Virus record (IMG/VR): IMGVR_UViG_3300001798_000006
Coordinates: 62,001-126,000 of that record
Source of the DNA: a virus
Reading direction: 5' to 3' (one strand)
DNA length: 64,000 nucleotides
The notes beneath the pieces are model-generated. The model saw only the letters and a list, made by a program, of their open reading frames with translations. It did not search any database and was not told the origin of the DNA. The translations under genes were made by a program, and so were the position numbers. Positions within the stretch are counted from its first letter, which is position 1, and every line of letters starts with the position of its first letter. Positions 8,427-15,762 of this stretch are shown piece after piece.

Positions 8427-10199
8427 ATGCATAAAACATTAATCCCTGTTAAGTCTGAAATTATTCAGCCTAATACAGATCAATTTAAAACAGCGGCGTC
8501 AACTTTAAAAGAAAAATATGGCTTTGAATTAAAGCCACAAATGGATCTTTTATATGTACGCTCGTGCTTAGTCACTGCTGCAATTAATGAGAATGATGAC
8601 GTTTTTACCAAACAAGACCTATGGGACGCTAGACATACACCAGTACTTAAGCCTGCTAATTGGCAACACAATGATAAAGATATTATTGGTGTTGTTTATA
8701 GCGTTCAGGCTCGTGACCTTAATGGCAACATTATAGATTTTGAGCAAAGCACTGCTCCAGAGGTAGATTTTGAACTTTGGACAGAGGCAGTAGTCTTTAA
8801 AATGATACATGCCGATAAGGCCGTCATCATTAAAGATAAATTTGCTAAAGGTAGTTTATTCGTGTCTATGGAAGCGTGGTTTGATGATTACGACTATGCT
8901 GAAGTTGATAAAGGTGGTTCAGTACAGAAAATTATAGCTAGAAATGAACAAACATCATTTTTGGATAATTATTTAAAAGCGTTTGGTGGTAATGGTAATT
9001 ATGACGCCAATCGTATAGGTCGAGTCTTAAGATCAATTACATTTGGTGGTTATGGATTTGTTGATAACCCTGCTAATAAAAGATCGTTTATCACAGAAAT
9101 AAAAGATTTTAGTCAGGCTAATGAACAAATGGTTATGTTATTAAAACAATTAGTAGATAAAGAGGAGAATGTTATGGTTGCTAATGCAAGTGTTAGTCAG
9201 CCTGGTGCTTCCACCGCAGCAGACGTTGCTGAAATAGTTGTTAAGACTATTGATCAGAGAGAAGCAGACAAGGCAAAAGCTGCCGCAGAACAGGCTGTTA
9301 GAGCCCAAGTTGATACTCTTACAAAAGAGAATGAGACTCTAAAGGCTAAGGCTTCTGAGGCAACAAAAGCAAACGATTTAAGAGATGTTGCAATTAAGGC
9401 GTTTGATAATGATCTTAATGAGGTTATTAAGGCAATTTCAGGTGCTACTGGCAGCACGCCCCCAGAGATAGCAAAGATTGATTCTGTCACAGGTGGCGAA
9501 TCTGCCTTTAAAGCTAAGATTTCTTGGATTACTGATTCTGTTAAATCGGTAGCCGCAAAAGCTAAACGTGCCGATGAGCTTGAATCAGAGTTACAAAAGG
9601 CTTCAATAGCTTTCCGTGAACAGGAAGTACAGGATCTTTTTAATGGTCTTTTGACAGATGAAGAGGTACAAGCACTCGCATCAGTCGGAGCCTCTAAAAA
9701 TGAAGCTGATTATGCGGAGTGGTTTACAGAGAAAGAAGTGCTTGCTGCTGCTTTAGCTGCTAAAAATACATTTAAGGAAGATGAAGACGAAGATGACGAA
9801 GATCCAAAGGATAAAAAGAAGTTCCCTTTCCCGCCTAAGAAAGGTAAGGGAGCGTCTAATCAAGAGATTTTCGCTGCTCTATTAGAGAAACGCAAGGCTA
9901 ATTTGGAAGCAATCCCTAATGAAACAGGGGATGTAAAACCGATACCTAATGGTAAAAATATTAACTCTGGAGTTAATCCAGGTTCATTAAAGACTCCAAG
10001 ATATAAGATTGCTGGCAATGCCGGAACAGACCCCGAAAAGGTGCTAAGTAATGCAACTCCTGAAAAAGGCGTCGATTTCGCTGGAGCCAATGTTAATGCC
10101 GACGAAGAAGTAGATGGTTTCAAAGCATTAGCTAACGTCGTTTGTGAAGTGGTCCGTAAAGAGAAGGCTGAAAAGCCAGGTTTCGATCCAGTAAAATAA
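8427..10199 (+). CDS. Prohead protease-scaffold fusion
   Basis: This protein of 590 residues precedes the decoration and major capsid genes. The N-terminal part (about 30-240) looks like a prohead maturation protease: NWQHND with H81, a KGSLFVSMEAW strand with a candidate serine at 147, and TFGGYGFVDNPANK closing the domain. From about 250 the protein is a scaffold: alanine-, lysine- and glutamate-rich coiled coil (about 275-320 and 380-410), an acidic cluster EDEDEDDEDP near 450, then a proline- and lysine-rich segment. A scaffold joined to its protease is known from several phages. The scaffold guides shell assembly and is then cut away. An internal start at 9174 could make the scaffold alone. 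The catalytic residues are my reading by eye. Confidence 0.75.
   Translation: MHKTLIPVKSEIIQPNTDQFKTAASTLKEKYGFELKPQMDLLYVRSCLVTAAINENDDVFTKQDLWDARHTPVLKPANWQHNDKDIIGVVYSVQARDLNGNIIDFEQSTAPEVDFELWTEAVVFKMIHADKAVIIKDKFAKGSLFVSMEAWFDDYDYAEVDKGGSVQKIIARNEQTSFLDNYLKAFGGNGNYDANRIGRVLRSITFGGYGFVDNPANKRSFITEIKDFSQANEQMVMLLKQLVDKEENVMVANASVSQPGASTAADVAEIVVKTIDQREADKAKAAAEQAVRAQVDTLTKENETLKAKASEATKANDLRDVAIKAFDNDLNEVIKAISGATGSTPPEIAKIDSVTGGESAFKAKISWITDSVKSVAAKAKRADELESELQKASIAFREQEVQDLFNGLLTDEEVQALASVGASKNEADYAEWFTEKEVLAAALAAKNTFKEDEDEDDEDPKDKKKFPFPPKKGKGASNQEIFAALLEKRKANLEAIPNETGDVKPIPNGKNINSGVNPGSLKTPRYKIAGNAGTDPEKVLSNATPEKGVDFAGANVNADEEVDGFKALANVVCEVVRKEKAEKPGFDPVK
9174..10199 (+). CDS. Internal start: free scaffold protein
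   Basis: Inside the protease-scaffold gene an in-frame ATG at 9174 has AAAGAGGAG ending six bases upstream, a much better ribosome site than that of the full gene, which has none. Translation from it gives 341 residues that begin MVANASVSQ and contain only the scaffold half. This is the arrangement of lambda C and Nu3, where nested starts give protease-scaffold and excess scaffold. The site and frame are read directly; its use is inferred. Confidence 0.5.
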   Translation: MVANASVSQPGASTAADVAEIVVKTIDQREADKAKAAAEQAVRAQVDTLTKENETLKAKASEATKANDLRDVAIKAFDNDLNEVIKAISGATGSTPPEIAKIDSVTGGESAFKAKISWITDSVKSVAAKAKRADELESELQKASIAFREQEVQDLFNGLLTDEEVQALASVGASKNEADYAEWFTEKEVLAAALAAKNTFKEDEDEDDEDPKDKKKFPFPPKKGKGASNQEIFAALLEKRKANLEAIPNETGDVKPIPNGKNINSGVNPGSLKTPRYKIAGNAGTDPEKVLSNATPEKGVDFAGANVNADEEVDGFKALANVVCEVVRKEKAEKPGFDPVK

Positions 10200-10212
10200 C
10201 AAGGAGATTATT

Positions 10213-10695
10213 ATGGCACTAGGAGCATATCGACAGGTATTCCACACAAACGTGGAATTAACCTCGTCTGGTGTTGCCGAGCGTGGCGGTATTTTCTCAT
10301 ATGTCCCAGGCGTTGATGGCCTTGGAGCTTATGCGGATGCTACTGCTGTGTCTGGCAGTGCTAGACCAGCCGGACTCCTCTTGGATGATGTTGAAGACAT
10401 CAATTATTTCAAGAATCCAGAGTATCGGCAGCGTAATGTTGTACCAAAGGGTAGCGTTGTTGGCCTCGCTACCGAAGGCGAATTCATAACTGATTTCGTC
10501 GAACAAACTGGCCCTGGAGCTATTTCGGTTGGAACGTATGCTAGAGGCGACCTACTTTATCTTGCTGATAACGGTCAAGTAAGCCGCAACAATGGTACGT
10601 TTAATAACGCAGGAACAGCAATCAGATTCTTAGTCGGCCGAGCCCTATCTACGCTTGGTTCAGACGGTTTCCTAAAAATCAGACTTGAACTCTAA
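10213..10695 (+). CDS. Capsid decoration (stabilising) protein
   Basis: The 160-residue protein sits between scaffold and major capsid genes with a strong AAGGAGATTATT ribosome site. This is the classic slot for head decoration proteins such as lambda gpD. It is rich in glycine and short strands (AERGGIFSYVP, ARPAGLLLDDVED, KGSVVGLATEGEFITD, GTYARGDLLYLADNGQ), giving a small beta-barrel. Such proteins bind the expanded capsid lattice and strengthen it. A diverged copy of the same protein is encoded at 14642-15226 in the neck region. The position supports decoration; the fold class is inferred. Confidence 0.72.
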   Translation: MALGAYRQVFHTNVELTSSGVAERGGIFSYVPGVDGLGAYADATAVSGSARPAGLLLDDVEDINYFKNPEYRQRNVVPKGSVVGLATEGEFITDFVEQTGPGAISVGTYARGDLLYLADNGQVSRNNGTFNNAGTAIRFLVGRALSTLGSDGFLKIRLEL

Positions 10696-10707
10696 AGGAG
10701 AACAAAC

Positions 10708-11742
10708 ATGTTAAAGAAATATGCTCCAGAAGCGGTTCAGGCTCTTAAGGCAACTGCCGCAAGCGATCCAATGATTCGTGATAATGCACAGCGTTCGTTT
10801 GCTGCTGCACTTAATAGCCCACTTCGTCAGGGTGTATTCGATAGAGATAACCTTGGTAACATCTTCGAGCGTCAAGTCCTTGCTCCTGGTGCTCAAGCTA
10901 ATTATCCTCTCGATTTTATTAAACCTGGCGAGGAACAGAATTACATTGCATTTACAATGCCGAAACAGGGTAGTATTCCAGAGCGTCATGTCGAAGGTGA
11001 CGAGCTTTGGGTACCTACTTTCCGTATTGCGAATTCAATTGATTGGGATATTCGTTATGCAGAGGAGGCTCGCTTTGATGTAATTATGCGAGCGGTTAGA
11101 GTTTACGAAGCTGGCTTTGTTCGTAAAATTAACTCAGACGGTTGGCGTACTATTCTTGGTGCGGCCGATGCTCGTGGACTTATTATCACGGCTCTTGGTG
11201 CGGCTCCATTCACAGGTAGTACATTAACTCCGACCCCTGCTGCTGGTCAATTTACCAAGGAACTTATCTCTCGTATGCGTACAGCTATGGTGCGTGCTGC
11301 GGGCGGTAACGGTAACTCTGGTAGACTAACTGATGTTTATCTTTCTTTGGAAGCAATGGAAGATATTCGAGCGTGGGATGTCGATGAAATTGATGAATTT
11401 ACTCGTCGGGAAATTTTCGTGTCCCGCGAATATGGACTTGCTAGTATTTATGGCGTTGTACTTCACGAAATGACTGAGTTTGGTGAAGGCCAGGAATATG
11501 AGGCTTTCCTTACTGATGTTCTTGGACGATCACACCAGACGATTGGTGATACCACGTTGCAAGAGTTCTGTATTGGGCTTGATTTAAGCACGATGGACTC
11601 GTTTGTTTCGCCGATTCGAAAAGAACTCGAAACTTTTGAAGATCCAACACTTTATAGACAAAGCCGAGCCGGTATTTATGGTACGATGGAACACGGCTAT
11701 GCGGTCTTAGATTCTCGCAGAGTCGTATTAGGCGAGTTCTAA
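10708..11742 (+). CDS. Major capsid protein (HK97-like fold)
   Basis: The 344-residue protein directly follows the decoration gene, has a strong AAAGGAGAACAAAC ribosome site and is followed by a clear intrinsic terminator, as expected for the most abundant virion protein. The layout fits the HK97 fold: a helical N-arm (about 1-60), an extended loop (NYPLDFIKPGEEQNYIAF), the RIANSIDWDIRYAEEARFDVI helix of the P domain, and a C-terminal A domain with LSLEAMEDIRAW and EYGLASIYGVVLHE. No long N-terminal delta domain is present, in keeping with a separate scaffold. Identification is mainly by size, context and fold pattern. Confidence 0.85.
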   Translation: MLKKYAPEAVQALKATAASDPMIRDNAQRSFAAALNSPLRQGVFDRDNLGNIFERQVLAPGAQANYPLDFIKPGEEQNYIAFTMPKQGSIPERHVEGDELWVPTFRIANSIDWDIRYAEEARFDVIMRAVRVYEAGFVRKINSDGWRTILGAADARGLIITALGAAPFTGSTLTPTPAAGQFTKELISRMRTAMVRAAGGNGNSGRLTDVYLSLEAMEDIRAWDVDEIDEFTRREIFVSREYGLASIYGVVLHEMTEFGEGQEYEAFLTDVLGRSHQTIGDTTLQEFCIGLDLSTMDSFVSPIRKELETFEDPTLYRQSRAGIYGTMEHGYAVLDSRRVVLGEF

Positions 11743-11770
11743 GCAAATACTGACGCTTCAACAACTTACA

Positions 11771-11801
11771 ATTGGCGGCCCTAAAAAGCCGCCAATTTTT
11801 A
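11771..11801 (+). terminator. Intrinsic terminator after the capsid gene
   Basis: A nine-base perfect stem, ATTGGCGGC at 11771-11779 with GCCGCCAAT at 11788-11796, encloses an eight-base loop and is followed by TTTTATATT. It closes the head transcription unit 28 bases after the capsid stop codon. Confidence 0.9.
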
Positions 11802-11840
11802 TATTATTAATATGCGAAAAAGAACATACGAAAGATAAAA

Positions 11841-12143
11841 ATGATCGAACAAGCTAGTAATATGGGGTCAGTAAATTCCTTAGTTGTACACCCACAAAAG
11901 CCATTCGATGGCGACGTTGTAACAATTATAGGCAAAACCACATATTGTGGCACTTTAGTAGTTACTATAAAAGGGCACAACGGAGCTAATATTCCATTTG
12001 AAATACAATGTATAGATGGTGTATTCAATATATTGTTTAAATGTCCTGATTATAACGTACCTAATTATCAAATTATGGTAACATTTAAGCAGCCAGACCA
12101 GTCTATATCTACTAAGACTATTCCAGTACGTAAACGGAATTAG
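11841..12143 (+). CDS. Small beta-rich protein, possibly Ig-like (100 aa)
   Basis: The 100-residue protein starts at an ATG with a weak ACGAAAGAT ribosome site and has alternating strands: NSLVVHPQKPFDGDVVTIIGKT, GTLVVTIKGHNG, FEIQCIDGVFNILFKCPD and YQIMVTFKQPDQS. Seven or so strands with GDVVTI and YQIMVTF resemble a bacterial Ig-like or FN3-like sandwich, as often decorates phage heads and tails. It stands alone between the capsid terminator and candidate promoter site 4, which overlaps its stop codon. Its promoter was not identified. The fold call is by pattern only. Confidence 0.5.
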   Translation: MIEQASNMGSVNSLVVHPQKPFDGDVVTIIGKTTYCGTLVVTIKGHNGANIPFEIQCIDGVFNILFKCPDYNVPNYQIMVTFKQPDQSISTKTIPVRKRN

Positions 12144-12149
12144 TGTATT
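12139..12149 (+). promoter_or_regulatory. Candidate late promoter, site 4
   Basis: ATTAGTGTATT overlaps the TAG stop of the upstream gene (12141-12143). The next gene starts 64 bases downstream with a ribosome site, so the message would have a structured leader of about 55 bases. The motif matches the other sites. The role is inferred. Confidence 0.5.
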
Positions 12150-12203
12150 CTCTATCGAAGCCAGAATTTGGCTGCTAGTTAAAAATAAATCTATAGAGAG
12201 GAT
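12150..12203 (+). promoter_or_regulatory. Structured 5' leader pairing near the ribosome site
   Basis: CTCTAT at 12150-12155 can pair with ATAGAG at 12193-12198. A smaller hairpin, AGCCA with TGGCT around GAATT, lies between them. The right arm overlaps the AGAGAGGA ribosome site (12195-12202) of the gene at 12213. This could modulate translation or protect the 5' end. The pairing is visible; a regulatory effect is not shown. Confidence 0.35.
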
Positions 12204-12212
12204 AATTAAATT

Positions 12213-12806
12213 ATGGCTAGACCGCGTGGTATTCTTAATAAAAATGCACTTAAGCAGCTTAAAGCCTCTGCTCCAAGTGGACTCTTACGTGTAAGGATAA
12301 ATTCCCTGACAGGTAATACTATTGCAGATGTGTATGGCGAAGTTGCAGAGTTCCAGAAAAATTCACATATTTTCCCTAACGTTGGTAGACTCACAATTGC
12401 CAAGGGACAATATTACATTCCTTCATACACTACAATGCGACTAGGCTCAAGCGTGGAGCAAAGTGTTGGATCTGGCTTCTTAACGCAGTCGCCTGGTGTC
12501 TATCTTGTACGCGGTAGCGTGGCTGTTTCCGGCGTAGCTATTGAAACATATGCTGGTGCTGTTATGATTGATGGAGCCGTTGCATCAGGTACGCAGACAT
12601 TTACACCGGCTTCTGCTACAAGTGCCGCAGTAGTTAATATTGCTGGTATAGTCCATGCTCTATCTGGTCAGCGACTTAATATTGGCGTTAGAGCACTACA
12701 CGGTATTATTACTACAATTGGTACAGAAGATACTGGCGGCAATGCCCCTGCTGCAAACTTAATTGTTATAAAGCTGCCTTCGGAACTACCAACATTTACT
12801 GCATAA
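12213..12806 (+). CDS. Virion surface protein, jelly-roll-like (197 aa)
   Basis: The 197-residue protein has its own candidate late promoter upstream and its own terminator downstream, so it is probably made in quantity. The N-terminus is basic (MARPRGILNKNALKQLKAS). The C-terminal 130 residues show the strand order of C1q/TNF-like jelly rolls: SPGVYLVRGSVAVSG, ETYAGAVMIDGAV, VVNIAGIVHALSGQRLNIGVRAL and ANLIVIKLP. This fold is widespread in trimeric phage surface and receptor-binding proteins. A head fibre or second decoration protein is the best guess. The fold was read by eye and no motif settles the function. Confidence 0.55.
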   Translation: MARPRGILNKNALKQLKASAPSGLLRVRINSLTGNTIADVYGEVAEFQKNSHIFPNVGRLTIAKGQYYIPSYTTMRLGSSVEQSVGSGFLTQSPGVYLVRGSVAVSGVAIETYAGAVMIDGAVASGTQTFTPASATSAAVVNIAGIVHALSGQRLNIGVRALHGIITTIGTEDTGGNAPAANLIVIKLPSELPTFTA

Positions 12807-12825
12807 CCTAACGATGTTAATACTA

Positions 12826-12854
12826 AGCCGGAGGTATGCCTCCGGCTTTTTTTA
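12826..12854 (+). terminator. Intrinsic terminator
   Basis: The perfect nine-base stem AGCCGGAGG (12826-12834) and CCTCCGGCT (12839-12847) closes a TATG tetraloop and is followed by seven T residues. It ends the single-gene unit at 12213-12806. The next gene starts 14 bases further on, so its message must start by read-through or from a promoter that I do not see. Confidence 0.93.
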
Positions 12855-12868
12855 TTAAAGGACTTTAA

Positions 12869-13741
12869 ATGTCTGAAAAAAAAGTACTGACGCTAGGCGG
12901 AGAATTATCTGCACTTGATATCTTTTTAAGTGCAAATGGCGTACCTATTAATGCTGATACCGTAGATTTTACTGTATATGATGCTGCATCCACATTGGCG
13001 GCGAGCGGCACAGCTATAAATCCTGCCGTTGGACAATATACTTCGAGTGGTGTCGTTCCAACTGGGTTCACACTTGGCGAGTGGCTCATTACATGGCTTA
13101 TTACGCCAGTCGGCAGTACATTAATTACAGCCAGTGAACATTTCGATGTACAGGCCCTATCAGTTGCCTTCGGATTCTCTCCTCCAGATGAAGTGATTAC
13201 TGGAGTATATGATTGTGTCCGTATAGATATTGGCGATCCAGAAGCTAAAGTATTTAGTGATGAATTTTTGCGTCGAGTTTTAATTAAGGCTGTTCGCCGA
13301 CTAAATAATAAGTTAGGTTTGGCCCCTACTGTGCGTGGTCCTATTGGTGTTCCTGGTCAATTCGGGGGCCAACGAATCAGAGTGATCCCTATAACAATTA
13401 ATTTGGAAGATGGAACCATTGAGCCTGCCGGTGATGAATATGCAGACTTACTTTGCCTACAAATGGAATATATTATTGCCACTTCAGAAGTCTCTGCTCT
13501 TAAAAGGCTTTCTATCGCTGGCACGTCTGGCCCATTCGAGGCATCAGTCAATAATGCTGTTAATGATGGCATTTCCGTTAAAAATGCTGATGGTGTTAGT
13601 ATCGAGGTGGGTTCTGCACGATTACAGACTAGAGCGTCTCTAATGAGATTTCATGCTGAGTCGCTTGCGAAGGAATTAGATGATGCTGTTCGAAGATTCC
13701 TATCAAGGCTTACTGGTAGTTTTTCTAAAATGGTATGGTAA
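12869..13741 (+). CDS. Head-tail connector (neck) protein
   Basis: The 290-residue protein starts at an ATG with AAAGGACTT upstream. The N-terminal 100 residues form an Ig-like sandwich (VDFTVYDAASTLAASGTAI, then GEWLITWLITPVGS with EHFDVQ). The rest is helical and matches the size and helix pattern of head-completion adaptors of the gp6/gp15 type: FSDEFLRRVLIKAVRRLNNKLG and DEYADLLCLQMEYIIATSE. Adaptors form a ring under the portal. Its place after the head genes and before the tail tube supports the call. The fused Ig-like module is unusual. Confidence 0.6.
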   Translation: MSEKKVLTLGGELSALDIFLSANGVPINADTVDFTVYDAASTLAASGTAINPAVGQYTSSGVVPTGFTLGEWLITWLITPVGSTLITASEHFDVQALSVAFGFSPPDEVITGVYDCVRIDIGDPEAKVFSDEFLRRVLIKAVRRLNNKLGLAPTVRGPIGVPGQFGGQRIRVIPITINLEDGTIEPAGDEYADLLCLQMEYIIATSEVSALKRLSIAGTSGPFEASVNNAVNDGISVKNADGVSIEVGSARLQTRASLMRFHAESLAKELDDAVRRFLSRLTGSFSKMVW

Positions 13742-13744
13742 AGT

Positions 13745-14359
13745 ATGAAAAAATGTTCTGAATGTAACACTTTATTTAAAGCAACTAACAATAGACAGCT
13801 TGCATGTTCGCAGTGTAAGACCCGTAGGGAAGTGCGTATTAAAAAAGAGCGTCGTCATAGTGATCCACAGATCATGCGGCGGCAACGTGACGCTATGCGT
13901 CAATATCGTCTCAATAATCTGAACAAGGTACGTATAGCGGAACGAACTAGGTATTGGGAAAACCCTGAGAAATTTAGGCAGAAATCTAATAATTATAATA
14001 AAAAACACAAAAAGGAAAAGTCTGCATATCTGCGTCGTTGGCGTGCTAATAACGCAGAACACATGAGAGAATGGGAGCGTAACCGCTATCATAATAATAT
14101 GGATGTTAATCTTAAAAAGAAAGAACGTGCTCGCCAAAAACGTTTTGGTGATGTAAATATTAATGAAATATTTGAACGTGATGGGAATATATGTTGTTAT
14201 TGTAAAGATACCAAAGGTCCGTTCCACATTGATCATATGATTCCATTATCTCGTGGTGGTCTTAATGCGTTGGATAATCTGACTGTAGCGTGTAAAACAT
14301 GTAATTTAAGAAAACACACACTTACGGCGGAGGAGTTTATTAATGTTAGTCCACTATAA
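13745..14359 (+). CDS. HNH endonuclease with N-terminal zinc knuckle
   Basis: The 204-residue protein has a C-terminal HNH nuclease domain: CCYC, then FHIDHMIPLSRGG with the catalytic H-D-H, then LDNLTVACKTCN with N and the second zinc-binding cysteine pair. Upstream is a long, very basic helical region (about 30-130) that probably binds DNA, and a first zinc knuckle CSEC...CSQC at the N-terminus. Such proteins are either free-standing homing endonucleases or helpers of terminase. It interrupts the connector genes, three bases after one and overlapping the next by 17 bases, which fits an insertion. The family call is firm; the biological role is open. Confidence 0.85.
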   Translation: MKKCSECNTLFKATNNRQLACSQCKTRREVRIKKERRHSDPQIMRRQRDAMRQYRLNNLNKVRIAERTRYWENPEKFRQKSNNYNKKHKKEKSAYLRRWRANNAEHMREWERNRYHNNMDVNLKKKERARQKRFGDVNINEIFERDGNICCYCKDTKGPFHIDHMIPLSRGGLNALDNLTVACKTCNLRKHTLTAEEFINVSPL

Positions 14360-14660
14360 AGAGAAAAATGGGACGTTGCACTTTATGGGATATCGTATCT
14401 ACGGTATTAATATTGGTGTTCCATGTGATTTGCCTAAAAATATTTACGATCAATTAAAAGACGTACTTGTATATGCCACTTATAGAGAGGGTTATTTCAA
14501 AGCCAGGTTCGGCGTGACGGTGCCACCTGTAGCCTTTACTTACCCAGAGATTGATTATTTAAACAAAACAATATTAAACAAAATATTAAGAGCCGCAGGG
14601 CAACGCTATGGTTCTATTGAAGTAATGAAGGGTGCTTTAAAATGTCTCTTAGGCCAATAA
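14343..14660 (+). CDS. Small neck-region protein (105 aa)
   Basis: The 105-residue protein begins with an ATG inside the HNH gene, behind a good GGAGGAG ribosome site. It contains MGYRIYGINIGVPCDLPKNIYDQL and YFKARFGVTVPPVAF, mixed strands and helices, and a basic C-terminus. I see no motif. It overlaps the next gene by 19 bases. A connector or tail-completion role is likely from context only. Confidence 0.5.
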   Translation: MLVHYKEKNGTLHFMGYRIYGINIGVPCDLPKNIYDQLKDVLVYATYREGYFKARFGVTVPPVAFTYPEIDYLNKTILNKILRAAGQRYGSIEVMKGALKCLLGQ

Positions 14661-15226
14661 GACAGGTTGAAGGATTAAATATTGATTTTCCGACTATATA
14701 TACATCTGAACGAGGAGGTATTTTAACATATGCTAATGTCTCTGGAATACAGATTGTACAATACGCAAATGATCCTAGTGGAGCTATTCCCGCTGGTCTG
14801 CAATATAATGATGTTGAATATATGGATCTAAGTAGGCACTATGACCCAAGAAGATTACGCGAAGTAGAAGTCTCCCTTGGAATTTGTGGTGTCGCCGCTC
14901 AGGGCGACTATGAGACTGACTGGATTCATGCCGTTGGCACTATTAACAGGGGCGATACTGCATACGTTGGACCTAGTGGCATGTTAACCAATGCCGCTAG
15001 TTTTGGCGGTTACAAGGTTGGTCATTTCTTGAGTACGTTATCACGAGAGCCACACTTAGTTACTTTTTATGGGCTTGGATTTGCCAGAGAACGTATGGAT
15101 CATATTACTAAGCAAATTATTTTTGATAATGACCCGCGAGCAAGAATTTTTGTTTTATCAGATGGATTTATTAAGGTAAGAATTTCTCAGTTTGAGATGA
15201 TGAAATCGCAGGCCGGTATACTATAA
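14642..15226 (+). CDS. Paralogue of the decoration protein
   Basis: This 194-residue protein resembles the decoration protein at 10213-10695 along its length. Shared landmarks in the same order are SERGGILTY/AERGGIFSY, IPAGLQYNDVEYMDL/RPAGLLLDDVEDINY, VAAQGDYETDW/LATEGEFITDF and GTINRGDTAYVGPSG/GTYARGDLLYLADNG. It has extra residues near the N-terminus and a longer C-terminus (about 150-194). It lies among neck genes instead of beside the capsid gene, so the copy may be adapted to the portal vertex or tail. The likeness was seen by manual alignment. Confidence 0.65.
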   Translation: MSLRPIRQVEGLNIDFPTIYTSERGGILTYANVSGIQIVQYANDPSGAIPAGLQYNDVEYMDLSRHYDPRRLREVEVSLGICGVAAQGDYETDWIHAVGTINRGDTAYVGPSGMLTNAASFGGYKVGHFLSTLSREPHLVTFYGLGFARERMDHITKQIIFDNDPRARIFVLSDGFIKVRISQFEMMKSQAGIL

Positions 15227-15762
15227 TGATATTTCTAACAAATAGAGAAGATTTTTCACAAGCCTCTGGTTTATTCGATGTTGCTGGCTTTGAAGCCATA
15301 TATGAGACATTTATTGATACGTCCTTCGTTACACTTGGGCGTACAGTGACCCTACATTTAGAGCCATTAGTGCAACAAGATGTTAATACGCAAAGTCAGG
15401 GTGCTGCTCAACAATATAATCCATTTTTCGGACGAGTACCAGTTCCAAAAACTAATACTAAGGGTACTGGCGTGAAGATAACTCACAGAGATGTTAATTA
15501 CTCTGCCCATATAAAAATCGGGCCTCTTAAGATGGGCGATGATATGCAAGGTATGGGGGATTTGAAAGAAAACGAAGCGGCAATTACTTTAGTAATAGAA
15601 GCATTGCCGGACTTAAAACAAACTCGCGTAATCTCTATTGAGGGCAGACGTTATAGTATAATGGAGACCAGGCCATTCGGCTTTAGCACAAGAAAATATA
15701 TTATTGTGAAGCTGAAAGAGATTAATGAAAAAGATACTGACACTTCGGAGACCGCTGGCTAA
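15226..15762 (+). CDS. Head-closure/neck protein (178 aa)
   Basis: The gene is linked to its neighbours by TAATG at both ends. The 178-residue product has the size and mixed beta pattern of head-closure proteins (VTLGRTVTLHLEPLV, GVKITHRDVNYSAHIKIGPLKMGDD, TRVISIEGRRYSIMETRPFGF). These rings close the DNA channel below the adaptor. No diagnostic motif was recognised, so the call depends on order: connector, closure, tail completion, tail tube. Confidence 0.5.
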   Translation: MIFLTNREDFSQASGLFDVAGFEAIYETFIDTSFVTLGRTVTLHLEPLVQQDVNTQSQGAAQQYNPFFGRVPVPKTNTKGTGVKITHRDVNYSAHIKIGPLKMGDDMQGMGDLKENEAAITLVIEALPDLKQTRVISIEGRRYSIMETRPFGFSTRKYIIVKLKEINEKDTDTSETAG

